Source of the DNA: Rapidithrix thailandica
GTDB taxonomy: Bacteria; Bacteroidota; Bacteroidia; Cytophagales; Flammeovirgaceae
Direction of reading: 5' to 3'
DNA: 64,000 nt
NCBI RefSeq assembly: GCF_039710355.1
Contig: NZ_JBDKWZ010000013.1
Location: 1-64,000 of the forward strand
The translations under genes were made by a program, and so were the position numbers. Positions 27,601-34,358 of the stretch are shown here, one piece after another (the first letter of the stretch is position 1; the number at the start of each line of letters is the position of its first letter). The notes under the pieces were generated by a model. The model did not search any database, was not told the origin of the DNA, and saw only the letters and a program-made list of their open reading frames with translations.

Positions 27601-28034
27601 CCGCACTTTCGTACAGTGGCAAACTGACCAATTCTTTGGAAGGTCGCTATGATCAGAACCTGATTGGAAAGGGTGTGATTGACATGGGGGACGGCACCTA
27701 TAAACCCAATGACCAACAACCGGATAATATTGGCTACTATTACAATGCCTTGTACAGCCGCGATAATGTGGAAGCAAACACCGTGGACGGTTCTTTTGTG
27801 AAACTACGGGAGGTCAGCCTGGGGTGGAATTTACCGAAGAAATGGTTGCAAAACATGTTCATTGACAAAGCTTCGGTATCCTTAAGCGGGCGCAACTTGT
27901 TCACTTGGTCTGACTATCCGGCTTTCGATCCGGAGGCGGCCACGATGGATGGCAGCTCTATCCGCCCTGGGTTTGAAACCGGACAATATCCTTCTACGGC
28001 TTCTTATACTTTAAAAGTCAATTTGAGTTTCTAA
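24645..28034 (+). CDS. SusC/RagA-family TonB-linked outer membrane receptor with STN domain
   Basis: This 1129-residue receptor starts with a signal peptide and an STN domain (about 33-110), the part that talks to FecR. A carboxypeptidase-regulatory-like beta domain follows (about 116-203: GKIVDAEDNSPLVGASVVVK). Then come the plug domain (about 205-335: GENTLNFANNEAMIVVDGIP, LKGPTAAALYGSRAMNG) and a large 22-strand-type barrel ending in an aromatic residue (SYTLKVNLSF). It imports a substrate captured by the SusD partner, driven by TonB. The neighbouring glycerophosphodiesterase, rather than glycosidases, suggests the substrate may be a phosphodiester-containing compound; this is inference. 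Confidence 0.97.
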   Translation: MKKMLPWKAHVQKWVLAMLCLMLCIAPLTAQPSEAPKVSIQLENVTTEALLAELENQTNFHFAYNKEAAFLFKKVSMHARELPLEEVLRKLSERQGLSYKTINNTIWLKAGTSRTIELIKGKIVDAEDNSPLVGASVVVKGTSIGTISDVNGEFRLANVEQGVTLLVSYIGYEAQEIEVNSETLHIALKSNTRQLQEVVVGALGIERETYSLGYAVQKVGDDDISEVRSGNWVNTLKGKVAGLNFTNAGTGPAGTTRITLRGENTLNFANNEAMIVVDGIPVNSGMTGNGEGSYLGEDLPVDYGDGISDLNPDDIQSISVLKGPTAAALYGSRAMNGVIMITTKTAKKNKKLGVNFSTSFTLDKINRWPDYQTEYGSGSRTKNPPLYYSFGKTEDGKGTQSTHSWGPGFEGQDFYQYPDTDVRTAWQARDHVKGFFEEGTTVNHNLSVSGAGEMGSMRLSLSHLKNDWIVPNTGFEKNSIALNTTFHLNKYIKIKAQGSYIKKKSDNLPAAGYGSHSPMYFFMWNTNNIDVNWLKDYWLEENVLQDNATNPNADNPYFQSYEQIDSQEKDRVIGMVSAHIQATDEIDLMLRTGLDQSEDFRRTIRPMSSIKFPRGMYREQTVFYQENNSDFLASYKPKWEEFEFKASVGGNYRKLIKRNYKLTAKELNIPGVYNLGNATTMPVLSNSRYRHDVYSLYALLSLGRKWWYLDLTARNDWSSTLPQSHNSFFYPSASLSLLVSEMVDLGAVDLLKVRLSAAQVGNDTRPYKLERYYSYSEFNASVYNPSTIPNSNLLPEQVTSYEAGVDLRMFKGRLNFDATVYHSQIHDQIIDIPIDPSSGYKKVLLNAGQINNTGLELTAGFSAIRTEKFQWKTNINWATNRGKVVELADGVENYIMADGIYHRVTVEARPGERLGDIYGRGYKRAPSGEIIYEDGMPVLDTEIKKVGNAFPDWTGGLYNEFTYKGFRLGVLFDVRKGGDLYSLTYAALSYSGKLTNSLEGRYDQNLIGKGVIDMGDGTYKPNDQQPDNIGYYYNALYSRDNVEANTVDGSFVKLREVSLGWNLPKKWLQNMFIDKASVSLSGRNLFTWSDYPAFDPEAATMDGSSIRPGFETGQYPSTASYTLKVNLSF

Positions 28035-28053
28035 AAAAATAATCTAACACAAA

Positions 28054-28093
28054 ACCCTGAAGGAGCCGTTTTTCGCAATTTCTCCTTCAGGGT
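28054..28093 (+). promoter_or_regulatory. Intergenic hairpin between susC and susD
   Basis: A perfect 12-bp stem, ACCCTGAAGGAG / CTCCTTCAGGGT, has a 16-base loop with CGCAA and no T run. It lies 20 bases after the susC stop and 27 before the susD start. It probably stabilises or processes the susCD transcript. Confidence 0.6.
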
Positions 28094-28119
28094 GAACATA
28101 ACCTCTAAAAAGAAGTATC

Positions 28120-29538
28120 ATGAACATAAAAAATACCCTTCTGATGCTGATGAGCGCCTTCATGGTGTTTGCCTGTACCAGTGATTTTGAGGAAATTAAT
28201 TCTGATCCGAACCGGATACAAGAGAGCCGTCCGGAAAATTTAATGGCCCCGGCTTTGTACGAATTGAACCGCTTGCAAATGCGCTCCGCACATCGCTTGA
28301 GTCATGAGTTTATGCAGTATTCCGTACAAACGAACGAAATCAATGAGTTCCACCGCTTTGTTATCCCAACGACTGAGAGTAATTACTTATGGGAAAATTA
28401 TTATACGACCCTGACAGATGTACAGGACATTTTACTTCTGGGAGAAAAGAATGAAGCGCCTAATTATATAGCCGTTGCAAAAGTATTGCGTGCATGGATC
28501 TTTTCTAACCTCACGGATATGTTTGGCCCTATTCCGTTTACAGAGGCGCTGAAAGGGTATTCGGATAAAATTTACCAACCTGCCTTTGACTCTCAAGAGA
28601 CTATTTATAAAGCCCTGTTGGCAGACTTGGAAGAAGCAAATACCCTTTTTGACGAGGGCAAACCAATAAATGCCGAAAGCGACTTATTGTTTTCCGGGTC
28701 TGTAAACAAATGGCGTAAGTTTGCCAATTCTCTTCGTTTGCGTTTGTTGATGCGGGTAGAGAAAAAAGCGGTAATGAATGTGCAAGCCCAAATCAAAGTT
28801 ATGTTTGACAATCCGGACAAGTATCCTGTATTCAGTAGCAATGAAGAGGCTGCGGTAATGTATTATAGCGAAAACCTGCCTTTTGTCAATCCCTTGAGCA
28901 AGTACCGTGAGTTTGAGTTTAACGGCAACAGAGGATTGGCGGAAGCTTTTATAAACACTCTGAAGACCTTTAACGACCCTCGTTTGGAATTAATCGCGAC
29001 AAAAACCAGTGAAGAGGAGTATACCGGAGTGGTGAGTGCCCGGGGAAAAGGAGAGGGTATTCCGGAGTCTTATTCTACTTATCGACCCGAATTACAAGCT
29101 ACTACACAATCCGGGATTATTTTCCCTTATGCCGAAGTGGAATTTCTTTGGGCGGAAGCGGCCTTAAAAGGATGGATTAATAGCGATGCAGCTGCGCACT
29201 ATCAAAAAGGAATTGAGGCATCGATGGCTTATTGGGGAGCAGAGATGCCCGGAGACTATATGAACCGGCCAGGGGTGACTTTTGATAACCAATTGGGAAC
29301 ATTGATCCGTCAAAAGTGGATTGCCTTGTTTTTCTGTGGTTTTGAATCCTGGTATGATTACCGGAGAACGGGATATCCGGTATTGGCAATAGGAGGCGGA
29401 GCGGAAAACGATGGCATTGTACCTACCCGGATGCCATATCCAAGTACCTTGCAGTCATTGAATGCCACAAATTATCAGAAGGCCGTAGAAATGCTAGGGG
29501 CAGATGACTTGCAAGTGAAATGCTGGTGGATGAAATAA
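28120..29538 (+). CDS. SusD/RagB-family outer membrane lipoprotein
   Basis: This 472-residue protein has a lipoprotein signal peptide with its Cys in MVFACTSDFEEINSDPN. The opening after the Cys and the helical TPR-like body are those of the SusD-like group 2 (RagB type). Examples are YELNRLQMRSAHRLSHEFMQ, KVLRAWIFSNLTDMFGPIPF, KWRKFANSLRLRLLMRV and EFLWAEAALKG. The C-terminal QKWIALFFCGFESWYDYRRT stretch is diagnostic for the family. It caps the SusC barrel and captures substrate at the cell surface. Confidence 0.96.
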   Translation: MNIKNTLLMLMSAFMVFACTSDFEEINSDPNRIQESRPENLMAPALYELNRLQMRSAHRLSHEFMQYSVQTNEINEFHRFVIPTTESNYLWENYYTTLTDVQDILLLGEKNEAPNYIAVAKVLRAWIFSNLTDMFGPIPFTEALKGYSDKIYQPAFDSQETIYKALLADLEEANTLFDEGKPINAESDLLFSGSVNKWRKFANSLRLRLLMRVEKKAVMNVQAQIKVMFDNPDKYPVFSSNEEAAVMYYSENLPFVNPLSKYREFEFNGNRGLAEAFINTLKTFNDPRLELIATKTSEEEYTGVVSARGKGEGIPESYSTYRPELQATTQSGIIFPYAEVEFLWAEAALKGWINSDAAAHYQKGIEASMAYWGAEMPGDYMNRPGVTFDNQLGTLIRQKWIALFFCGFESWYDYRRTGYPVLAIGGGAENDGIVPTRMPYPSTLQSLNATNYQKAVEMLGADDLQVKCWWMK

Positions 29539-29606
29539 TTCCGTAAATTATCATCGGAGCCCGGTCATTGGTAGAGATACTTTACTTTTCATGATAGAGG
29601 ACTCCT

Positions 29607-29775
29607 GTTTGGTGAATGAGTGAAATAGTGAATGAGTTACTCAAAAGCCTTTAGGTGAAAAGGCACTTATTGCTACAGGGAAAATTTAATGCCTTAAGAT
29701 ACTAAGTTGAGCATTTCTTGTCATTTCTCCCTAGCTTTCATTCATTTATTCACCATATTACTCATTCACTAAACA
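29607..29775. repeat. 169-bp element bounded by imperfect inverted repeats
   Basis: GTTTGGTGAATGAGTGAAAT at 29607 is mirrored at 29775 by the reverse complement (GTTTAGTGAATGAGTAATAT read on the minus strand). Matching continues for about 30 bases, including a second GTGAAT unit. The element fills most of the space between susD and the phosphodiesterase gene. It contains no coding frame. It may be a small non-autonomous mobile element or a structured RNA. Confidence 0.5.
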
Positions 29776-29831
29776 ACTGAAATAAAGTGCTATCTTTAGA
29801 AAAAAATTAAAGAATCAAAATATCCTAAAAA

Positions 29832-30629
29832 ATGCTATCTAAATTTATCCCCGTCAGCTGTTTGGCACTTTGGCTTTTTGGCTGTCAGTCCACACAACAA
29901 GAAAGTACTGAAATGAAAAGTTTGATTGTCGCCCACCGGGGAGCTTCCTTTGAAGCACCTGAAAACACCGTGGCCTCGGCCCAATTAGCCTGGCAGCAAA
30001 ATGCCGATGCGGTAGAAGTGGATATTCATACCTCGAAAGACCAACGGATCATGGTGATTCATGATAAAAATACCAAACGGACCTGTGGAGCGGATATGTT
30101 GGTAAAAGAAACGCTTGCAGACTCCCTGAGAGCATTGGAGGCCGGTAGCTGGAAAGATGTAAAGTACGAGGGAGAACCTCTTCCCTTTTTGGAAGAAGTG
30201 ATTGAAACCATTCCGGCAGGAAAAAAGCTATATGTAGAAATTAAGTGTGAAAAAACAGTAGTTCCCCTTTTGAAGGAAATGCTTGCTCAACATCCGAAAA
30301 AAGAACAAATTCTATTTATCGCTTTTGATTACGAAACAATTGTGGCTACTAAAGAGGCTTTTCCTGAAAACAAAGCTTATTGGCTAAGTAGTAAATTGCC
30401 GGAAGATTATAAGAGTTTGTTTGAAAAAGTGAAGAAAGACAAACTGGACGGGGTGGATCTGAGCCACAAAGTGATCGATGCGGAGGTCGTCAAAACAGCA
30501 GGGGAATTGGGCCTTGAGGTACATACCTGGACGGTAAATGACCTGGAAAGAGCCAACGAGTTACAGACAATTGGCGTGAAAAGCATCACTACGGATAAGC
30601 CCGGGGAAATTTTAGGTGGCTTACAATAA
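29832..30629 (+). CDS. Glycerophosphodiester phosphodiesterase, lipoprotein
   Basis: This 265-residue protein has a lipobox (LALWLFGCQS) and the GDPD TIM barrel. Catalytic His35 is in VAHRGASFEAPENT, the metal-binding pair is in VEVDIH, and the second catalytic His77 is in VIHDKNTKRT. Later hallmarks are LYVEIKCE and VHTWTVNDLERANEL. It hydrolyses glycerophosphodiesters to an alcohol and glycerol 3-phosphate, probably in the periplasm or on the outer membrane. It follows susD by 293 bases on the same strand and may be the enzyme of that uptake locus. A TATCTTTA box at 29792 could also give it a promoter of its own. Confidence 0.94.
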   Translation: MLSKFIPVSCLALWLFGCQSTQQESTEMKSLIVAHRGASFEAPENTVASAQLAWQQNADAVEVDIHTSKDQRIMVIHDKNTKRTCGADMLVKETLADSLRALEAGSWKDVKYEGEPLPFLEEVIETIPAGKKLYVEIKCEKTVVPLLKEMLAQHPKKEQILFIAFDYETIVATKEAFPENKAYWLSSKLPEDYKSLFEKVKKDKLDGVDLSHKVIDAEVVKTAGELGLEVHTWTVNDLERANELQTIGVKSITTDKPGEILGGLQ

Positions 30630-31059
30630 ATAATATCCTTATAGAAAAGGTACAGGGTTCTGTATTTTTTTCTATGAAGTGAATTAAACTTTTTCTTTTT
30701 TTTGAAATGTTTCAAAAACGCCTCCTCTGTGTTACTTTTTTCAACAATAGCTTTGGCTATTCTTTTCAAAAAGTGCCTTGATGAGCTGGTTTTGATTCCA
30801 TTTTCGGTCAAAAACTATAAGTTTAAACCACTTCTATGCTTTTTCATATGGCTGATTACTACCTTATCAGAAAGTTATTTGATTGGGTTGTGTAGAAGAG
30901 GCAGTAGGGTAGGTAGTCTGATTTTTCTTTCCTACTTGTGCTAATAAAGTGTGCCAGCGGATATACAAAAACATAGTTTGTTTCATTGTTACCATCCATT
31001 TCCACAACTAACTGTGTTCCGTTGGCACTCATACTATCTCACCGAAAAAATCTGAAAAC
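30630..31059. other. Intergenic region holding repeat copy A
   Basis: These 430 bases contain the palindromic repeat copy A (30675-30835). Further on, 30951-30960 and 31019-31028 (GTGCCAGCGG / CCGTTGGCAC) could form a long-loop stem. The short open frames here are generated by the repeat and I do not keep them. Confidence 0.5.
30675..30835 (+). repeat. Palindromic MITE-like repeat, copy A
   Basis: This ~161-bp unit is very similar over its whole length to the reverse complement of 42962-43125. The ends are short inverted repeats (TGAAGTG ... CACTTCT). The centre is an imperfect palindrome, 30734-30774, with outer arms ACTTTTT/AAAAAGT and inner arms AATAGC/GCTATT. There is no transposase. It looks like a non-autonomous mobile element or a REP-type repeat. 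Confidence 0.75.
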
Positions 31060-32313
31060 ATGCAGTCTGTTTACTTCATTTTAGTCTTATTTATAGGGCT
31101 TATTTCCTGTAAGTCCAGTGAAATGCAACCGGAAACCCAGGAGAATCAACTCAAATCTCCAGAAAACATTGCCGCCAGTGCCATAAGTGTTACCTATACT
31201 GCCGAAAGTGATTTTATCAACGGTATGGCTGGCTTTGGTTTTTTATCTGTAGACCAACTTAGCTTAAACCGTTCCGCTACGGCTAATGGTTATAATTCGG
31301 TATACGGATTCAATATCCCTGCAAATTATCAACAAGAAGGGTTTAAATGGAACAGTGGCGACCAAGCCACGGAAGATTGGCGACCACAAGGAATCAGTGG
31401 GTTTACCCAAAATGGAAGACGCTATTTGGTAGTCACTTGGTATGGAATCGGTCCCTCCAATATTGCAGGGGTTTATAATCAACATAAGGGGGTACGAATC
31501 TCATTGATCGATATTACCAATATGAACGATATCAAGTACCGTTTGCTGTTGTTGGTACAGGACAAAGATAATATGAGCAATTCTGACCTTTATAAATCCT
31601 CTAACCCTTATGAGCAATTGGAGGAATTTGCACCGGTTACCATTCATGCCGGAGGAGTGGCCTGTTATAACAATTTGATGTATGTAGCAGATACTAAACT
31701 AGGAATACGGGTATTTGATTTAAATAAGTTTGTTGAAGTCGAATCAGACCCAAGCAAAAACCGCATTGGAAAAGAAAGTGACGGCACATTGAAGGCATTC
31801 AATTACCGCTATGTGTTGCCACAAGTCGGTTATTATAAAATCACCAATGGCTCACCATTTTCTTGCATCTCTCTCGGAAACGTGCCTGGCTCTACTCAAA
31901 AAATGCTTTGGACAGGTCAGTATATCAAATCATCCAGCACCAAAACTCCGCAAATCTTTGGTTTCCGCCTGAATAGCCAAGGGCAAATCCAAACCCAAGT
32001 TGTGGCAGAAGTGATTACCCCAAAAGACAAATACGATCCGGTAGTTTATAATATGCAAGGCGTTTACCGGATGGGTGATATCACCTGGATGGCTATTACA
32101 GGCAAAAGCTCTTATCAAGGATCTACTGCCCGTATGTTGCGTTATCATGACGGTACGGAAGCCGGAGTGCGCTACCGCTGGCCTCATGGGGCAGAAGATT
32201 TGTACTATGAAGAAAGTACCGGGTATTTATGGAACTTGACAGAATACGAAAGTTCAAAATATGGCCAGGAAAACCGGGCGGTATTTGCTGTAAAACTTGA
32301 AGATTATCTGTAA
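31060..32313 (+). CDS. Lipoprotein of unknown function, possible beta-propeller
   Basis: This 417-residue protein has a lipoprotein signal (FIGLISCKSSEMQPE). I do not recognise the family. Repeating strand-rich segments, each with a G-(V/I)-x-hydrophobic core, suggest a propeller-like fold: RRYLVVTWYGIG, KGVRISLIDITNM, NNLMYVADTKLGIRVFDLNK, KMLWTGQYIKSS, DITWMAITGKSS and EESTGYLWNLTEYES. It would be anchored to the outer membrane or exposed on the surface. It is preceded by the repeat-bearing spacer and followed by a convergent lipoprotein gene with a shared hairpin between them. It is not obviously part of any operon. Confidence 0.7.
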   Translation: MQSVYFILVLFIGLISCKSSEMQPETQENQLKSPENIAASAISVTYTAESDFINGMAGFGFLSVDQLSLNRSATANGYNSVYGFNIPANYQQEGFKWNSGDQATEDWRPQGISGFTQNGRRYLVVTWYGIGPSNIAGVYNQHKGVRISLIDITNMNDIKYRLLLLVQDKDNMSNSDLYKSSNPYEQLEEFAPVTIHAGGVACYNNLMYVADTKLGIRVFDLNKFVEVESDPSKNRIGKESDGTLKAFNYRYVLPQVGYYKITNGSPFSCISLGNVPGSTQKMLWTGQYIKSSSTKTPQIFGFRLNSQGQIQTQVVAEVITPKDKYDPVVYNMQGVYRMGDITWMAITGKSSYQGSTARMLRYHDGTEAGVRYRWPHGAEDLYYEESTGYLWNLTEYESSKYGQENRAVFAVKLEDYL

Positions 32314-32366
32314 ACAATAAAAAACACCGGATGAGCAGTGGACTTCACGGGTTCATCCGGTGTGAT
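32313..32366 (-). terminator. Terminator between convergent lipoprotein genes
   Basis: An 11-bp perfect stem, ACACCGGATGA / TCATCCGGTGT (32324-32363), is flanked on the minus-strand exit side by TTTTTTATTG. It mainly serves the minus-strand gene ending at 32380, and could also end the plus-strand gene. Confidence 0.85.
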
Positions 32367-32379
32367 CTATAACGAGGGA

Positions 32380-33189
32380 TTATTCCACTGTAGGGTTTTC
32401 TAGTTTGATCAGGCTGGATAACAACATTTTTGTGCGGTGTTTTTTATTTCTTTCGTTTTGGTATTCGACCAAAGCTTTATTTCTCGAAGGAATAATTTTT
32501 AAAATGGTACCTTCAAATACTCTGGGAACCTCTTTCACCTGAGGTTTTGTATCAGAGTCAAATAGCAAAATGTACTTAGTGAATTTTACGGTTTCTCCCA
32601 CTTCAAATTTCCTGTTTAAAACCTGTGTGGAATCTTTGAGTTTGGCTTGAATTTGCCAGACGAATATTTTACTCGCAGTATAAATTCCTTTCAGGTTTGT
32701 ATAACCGATAATGACGGTGTTATCACCTCCTATATCCAGCAGTTTTCCTTTAAAGATTTTACTGCCTTTTCTATTTTTAAATAAGACTTCTTCCCCAATT
32801 TCATAGCCTTTTAATTCTATCTTTTTCTCTCCCACTTCCTTAGAAACTGACCAGGCAGCGGTAGAGTCATTGCTTAAAATATCAGCCGAGACAATGACTT
32901 TGGTACTTTGTGTGAAAGGGTTAATGGATTTTTTAAAATCAATGGTGAAGTTTCCGTAAACCTGGCCCGGCTCTAACGGATAGTTGAGGTACATGTTCTT
33001 TTTGGCTTCTAATACCAAGGCATCTTTTGAGTTGCCTCCGATTCCCAGGAATTTCTTAGTCTCGGAAGTGCCATAAGCGAGGCCTACAGGGCGGCTAGTA
33101 GCGGAAGTTCCGGAAAGGTTACCATAATGAAATGCGCAAGAAGAGAGGAATAGGGTACCAATAATAATGTAAAGGGTTGATTTTAACAT
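32380..33189 (-). CDS. Outer-membrane lipoprotein, DUF6567-like, paralog 2
   Basis: This 269-residue protein has a lipobox (LFLSSCAFHYGNLSGT). The N-terminal half (about 20-140) contains GLAYGTSETKKFLGIGGNSKDALVLEAK and matches what I recall as DUF6567, a Bacteroidota family without known function. The C-terminal half has two small beta units that look SH3/KOW-like: YEIGEEVLFKNRKGSKIFKG and a second one ending GTILKIIPSRNKALVEYQN. It is the downstream member of a tandem pair. The two share a 48-base block of identical DNA in the N-terminal part, but their C-terminal parts have diverged. Confidence 0.72.
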   Translation of the reverse strand: MLKSTLYIIIGTLFLSSCAFHYGNLSGTSATSRPVGLAYGTSETKKFLGIGGNSKDALVLEAKKNMYLNYPLEPGQVYGNFTIDFKKSINPFTQSTKVIVSADILSNDSTAAWSVSKEVGEKKIELKGYEIGEEVLFKNRKGSKIFKGKLLDIGGDNTVIIGYTNLKGIYTASKIFVWQIQAKLKDSTQVLNRKFEVGETVKFTKYILLFDSDTKPQVKEVPRVFEGTILKIIPSRNKALVEYQNERNKKHRTKMLLSSLIKLENPTVE

Positions 33190-33312
33190 AGTTAATGAAA
33201 ATATGGTTTATCAAAGAAGTAATACCTTTTAGTGAGTACTACTTCTTTGACAACTTATGCAGACTTCTTGACAAAGAATAATGATGGTAGCAGTTGCTAA
33301 AAGTGGGAGGGT

Positions 33313-33350
33313 AATCCACCGGGTGGATGATGCTGTTCACCCGGTGGATT
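33313..33350 (-). terminator. Hairpin after lipoprotein paralog 1
   Basis: A perfect 13-bp GC-rich stem, AATCCACCGGGTG / CACCCGGTGGATT, has a 12-base loop and lies eight bases past the stop at 33358. There is only a weak T run beyond it, so termination may be partial and the two paralogs could be partly cotranscribed. Confidence 0.65.
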
Positions 33351-33357
33351 AGTTAAA

Positions 33358-34161
33358 TTATTCATTGGTAGTGTTTTCTATTTTGCGAACTCTTGAAAGG
33401 GGGACTTTTACTTGAAGTTTCTTTTCTTTGTTATCTTGATATTCAATAAGTGCTTTTGATTTTTCCTTTATAATTTCTAAAATTACTCCTTTTTCTTCAG
33501 TATAATATTTTTTGAACATCACTTTATCTCCTACTTTTAATTCCTTTTCAGCCGTTTTTTTCTCAACTTTTTGGGTGAACTTCTCATTTTTTTCCACTTC
33601 AAATTGTAAGTCCCAAGCTGGTATACTTTCAGTTTTATAAATCCCATATTGATTGGTATACCCCACTAAGAATGGACCGTCTTCATCTTCTGAGTTAAGA
33701 ATTTTCCCTTTTAAGGGAGCTTCTCCTTTTTTACTTTTTATGATCACTTCCTGCCCGATGGAAAAGCCGTCTATTTGCAATACTCTCTCTCCCAATTCAT
33801 CTGATATTTTCCAGGTAGCGGTAGAGTCATTGCTTAAAATATCAGCCGAGACAATGACTTTGGTGGTTTGTGTGAAGGGGTTAATGGAATTTTTAAAATC
33901 AATGGTGTAATTCCCATACACTTGTCCGGACTCAAGCGGGTAGTTGAGGTACATGCTTTTTTTGGCTTCCAGTACCAAGGCGTCTTTTGAATTTCCCCCG
34001 ATTCCAAAAGCCTTACTGGTTTGAGCAGTACCATAGGCCAATCCTACCGGTTTGTAACTAGGGTCTAGCACTACGGTAGTCCCGGAGAGGTTGCCATTGT
34101 GAAATGCACAAGAAGTAAAAAAAATAGTACTGAGAAGAATGAAAATAGTAGACTTTAACAT
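33358..34161 (-). CDS. Outer-membrane lipoprotein, DUF6567-like, paralog 1
   Basis: This 267-residue protein is a clear tandem paralog of the next gene. It has the same lipobox start (FFTSCAFHNGNLSGT), the same GIGGNSKDALVLEAK segment, and the same SH3-like C-terminal units (FSIGQEVIIKSKKGEAPLKG and VGDKVMFKKYYTEEKGVILE). A short insertion (VVLDPSYKP) after the lipobox distinguishes it. The C-terminal linker is richer in Lys and Glu. No catalytic motif is visible. It would sit in the outer membrane, with the SH3-like units possibly binding another envelope protein or a glycan. Confidence 0.72.
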   Translation of the reverse strand: MLKSTIFILLSTIFFTSCAFHNGNLSGTTVVLDPSYKPVGLAYGTAQTSKAFGIGGNSKDALVLEAKKSMYLNYPLESGQVYGNYTIDFKNSINPFTQTTKVIVSADILSNDSTATWKISDELGERVLQIDGFSIGQEVIIKSKKGEAPLKGKILNSEDEDGPFLVGYTNQYGIYKTESIPAWDLQFEVEKNEKFTQKVEKKTAEKELKVGDKVMFKKYYTEEKGVILEIIKEKSKALIEYQDNKEKKLQVKVPLSRVRKIENTTNE

Positions 34162-34358
34162 GGATGATTTAGTTTATAAATTTCAATTACTAATTGGGAA
34201 CCTAGATAAATTTGAAGTAGGCAAAAGTATCGGTTTATAGGTAATTATTAGAAGCCTTTGGACTTTAATTGGAGGTGAGTGATCTTTTAGAAGGATTACT
34301 GTTTTTTCACAAGAACCCTTTAACTTCGCAGTAGTGATTATTATATTTTGGTAAATAC

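Noticed and set aside
30702..30944. 80-codon frame similar to the N-terminal extension of the DUF721 frame
   Set aside because: The similarity comes from the shared DNA repeat, not from a protein family; the frames differ outside the repeat.
30951..31028. Ten-base inverted repeat GTGCCAGCGG / CCGTTGGCAC as a possible element
   Set aside because: The loop is about 58 bases with no further pairing and there is no second copy, so it may be chance.
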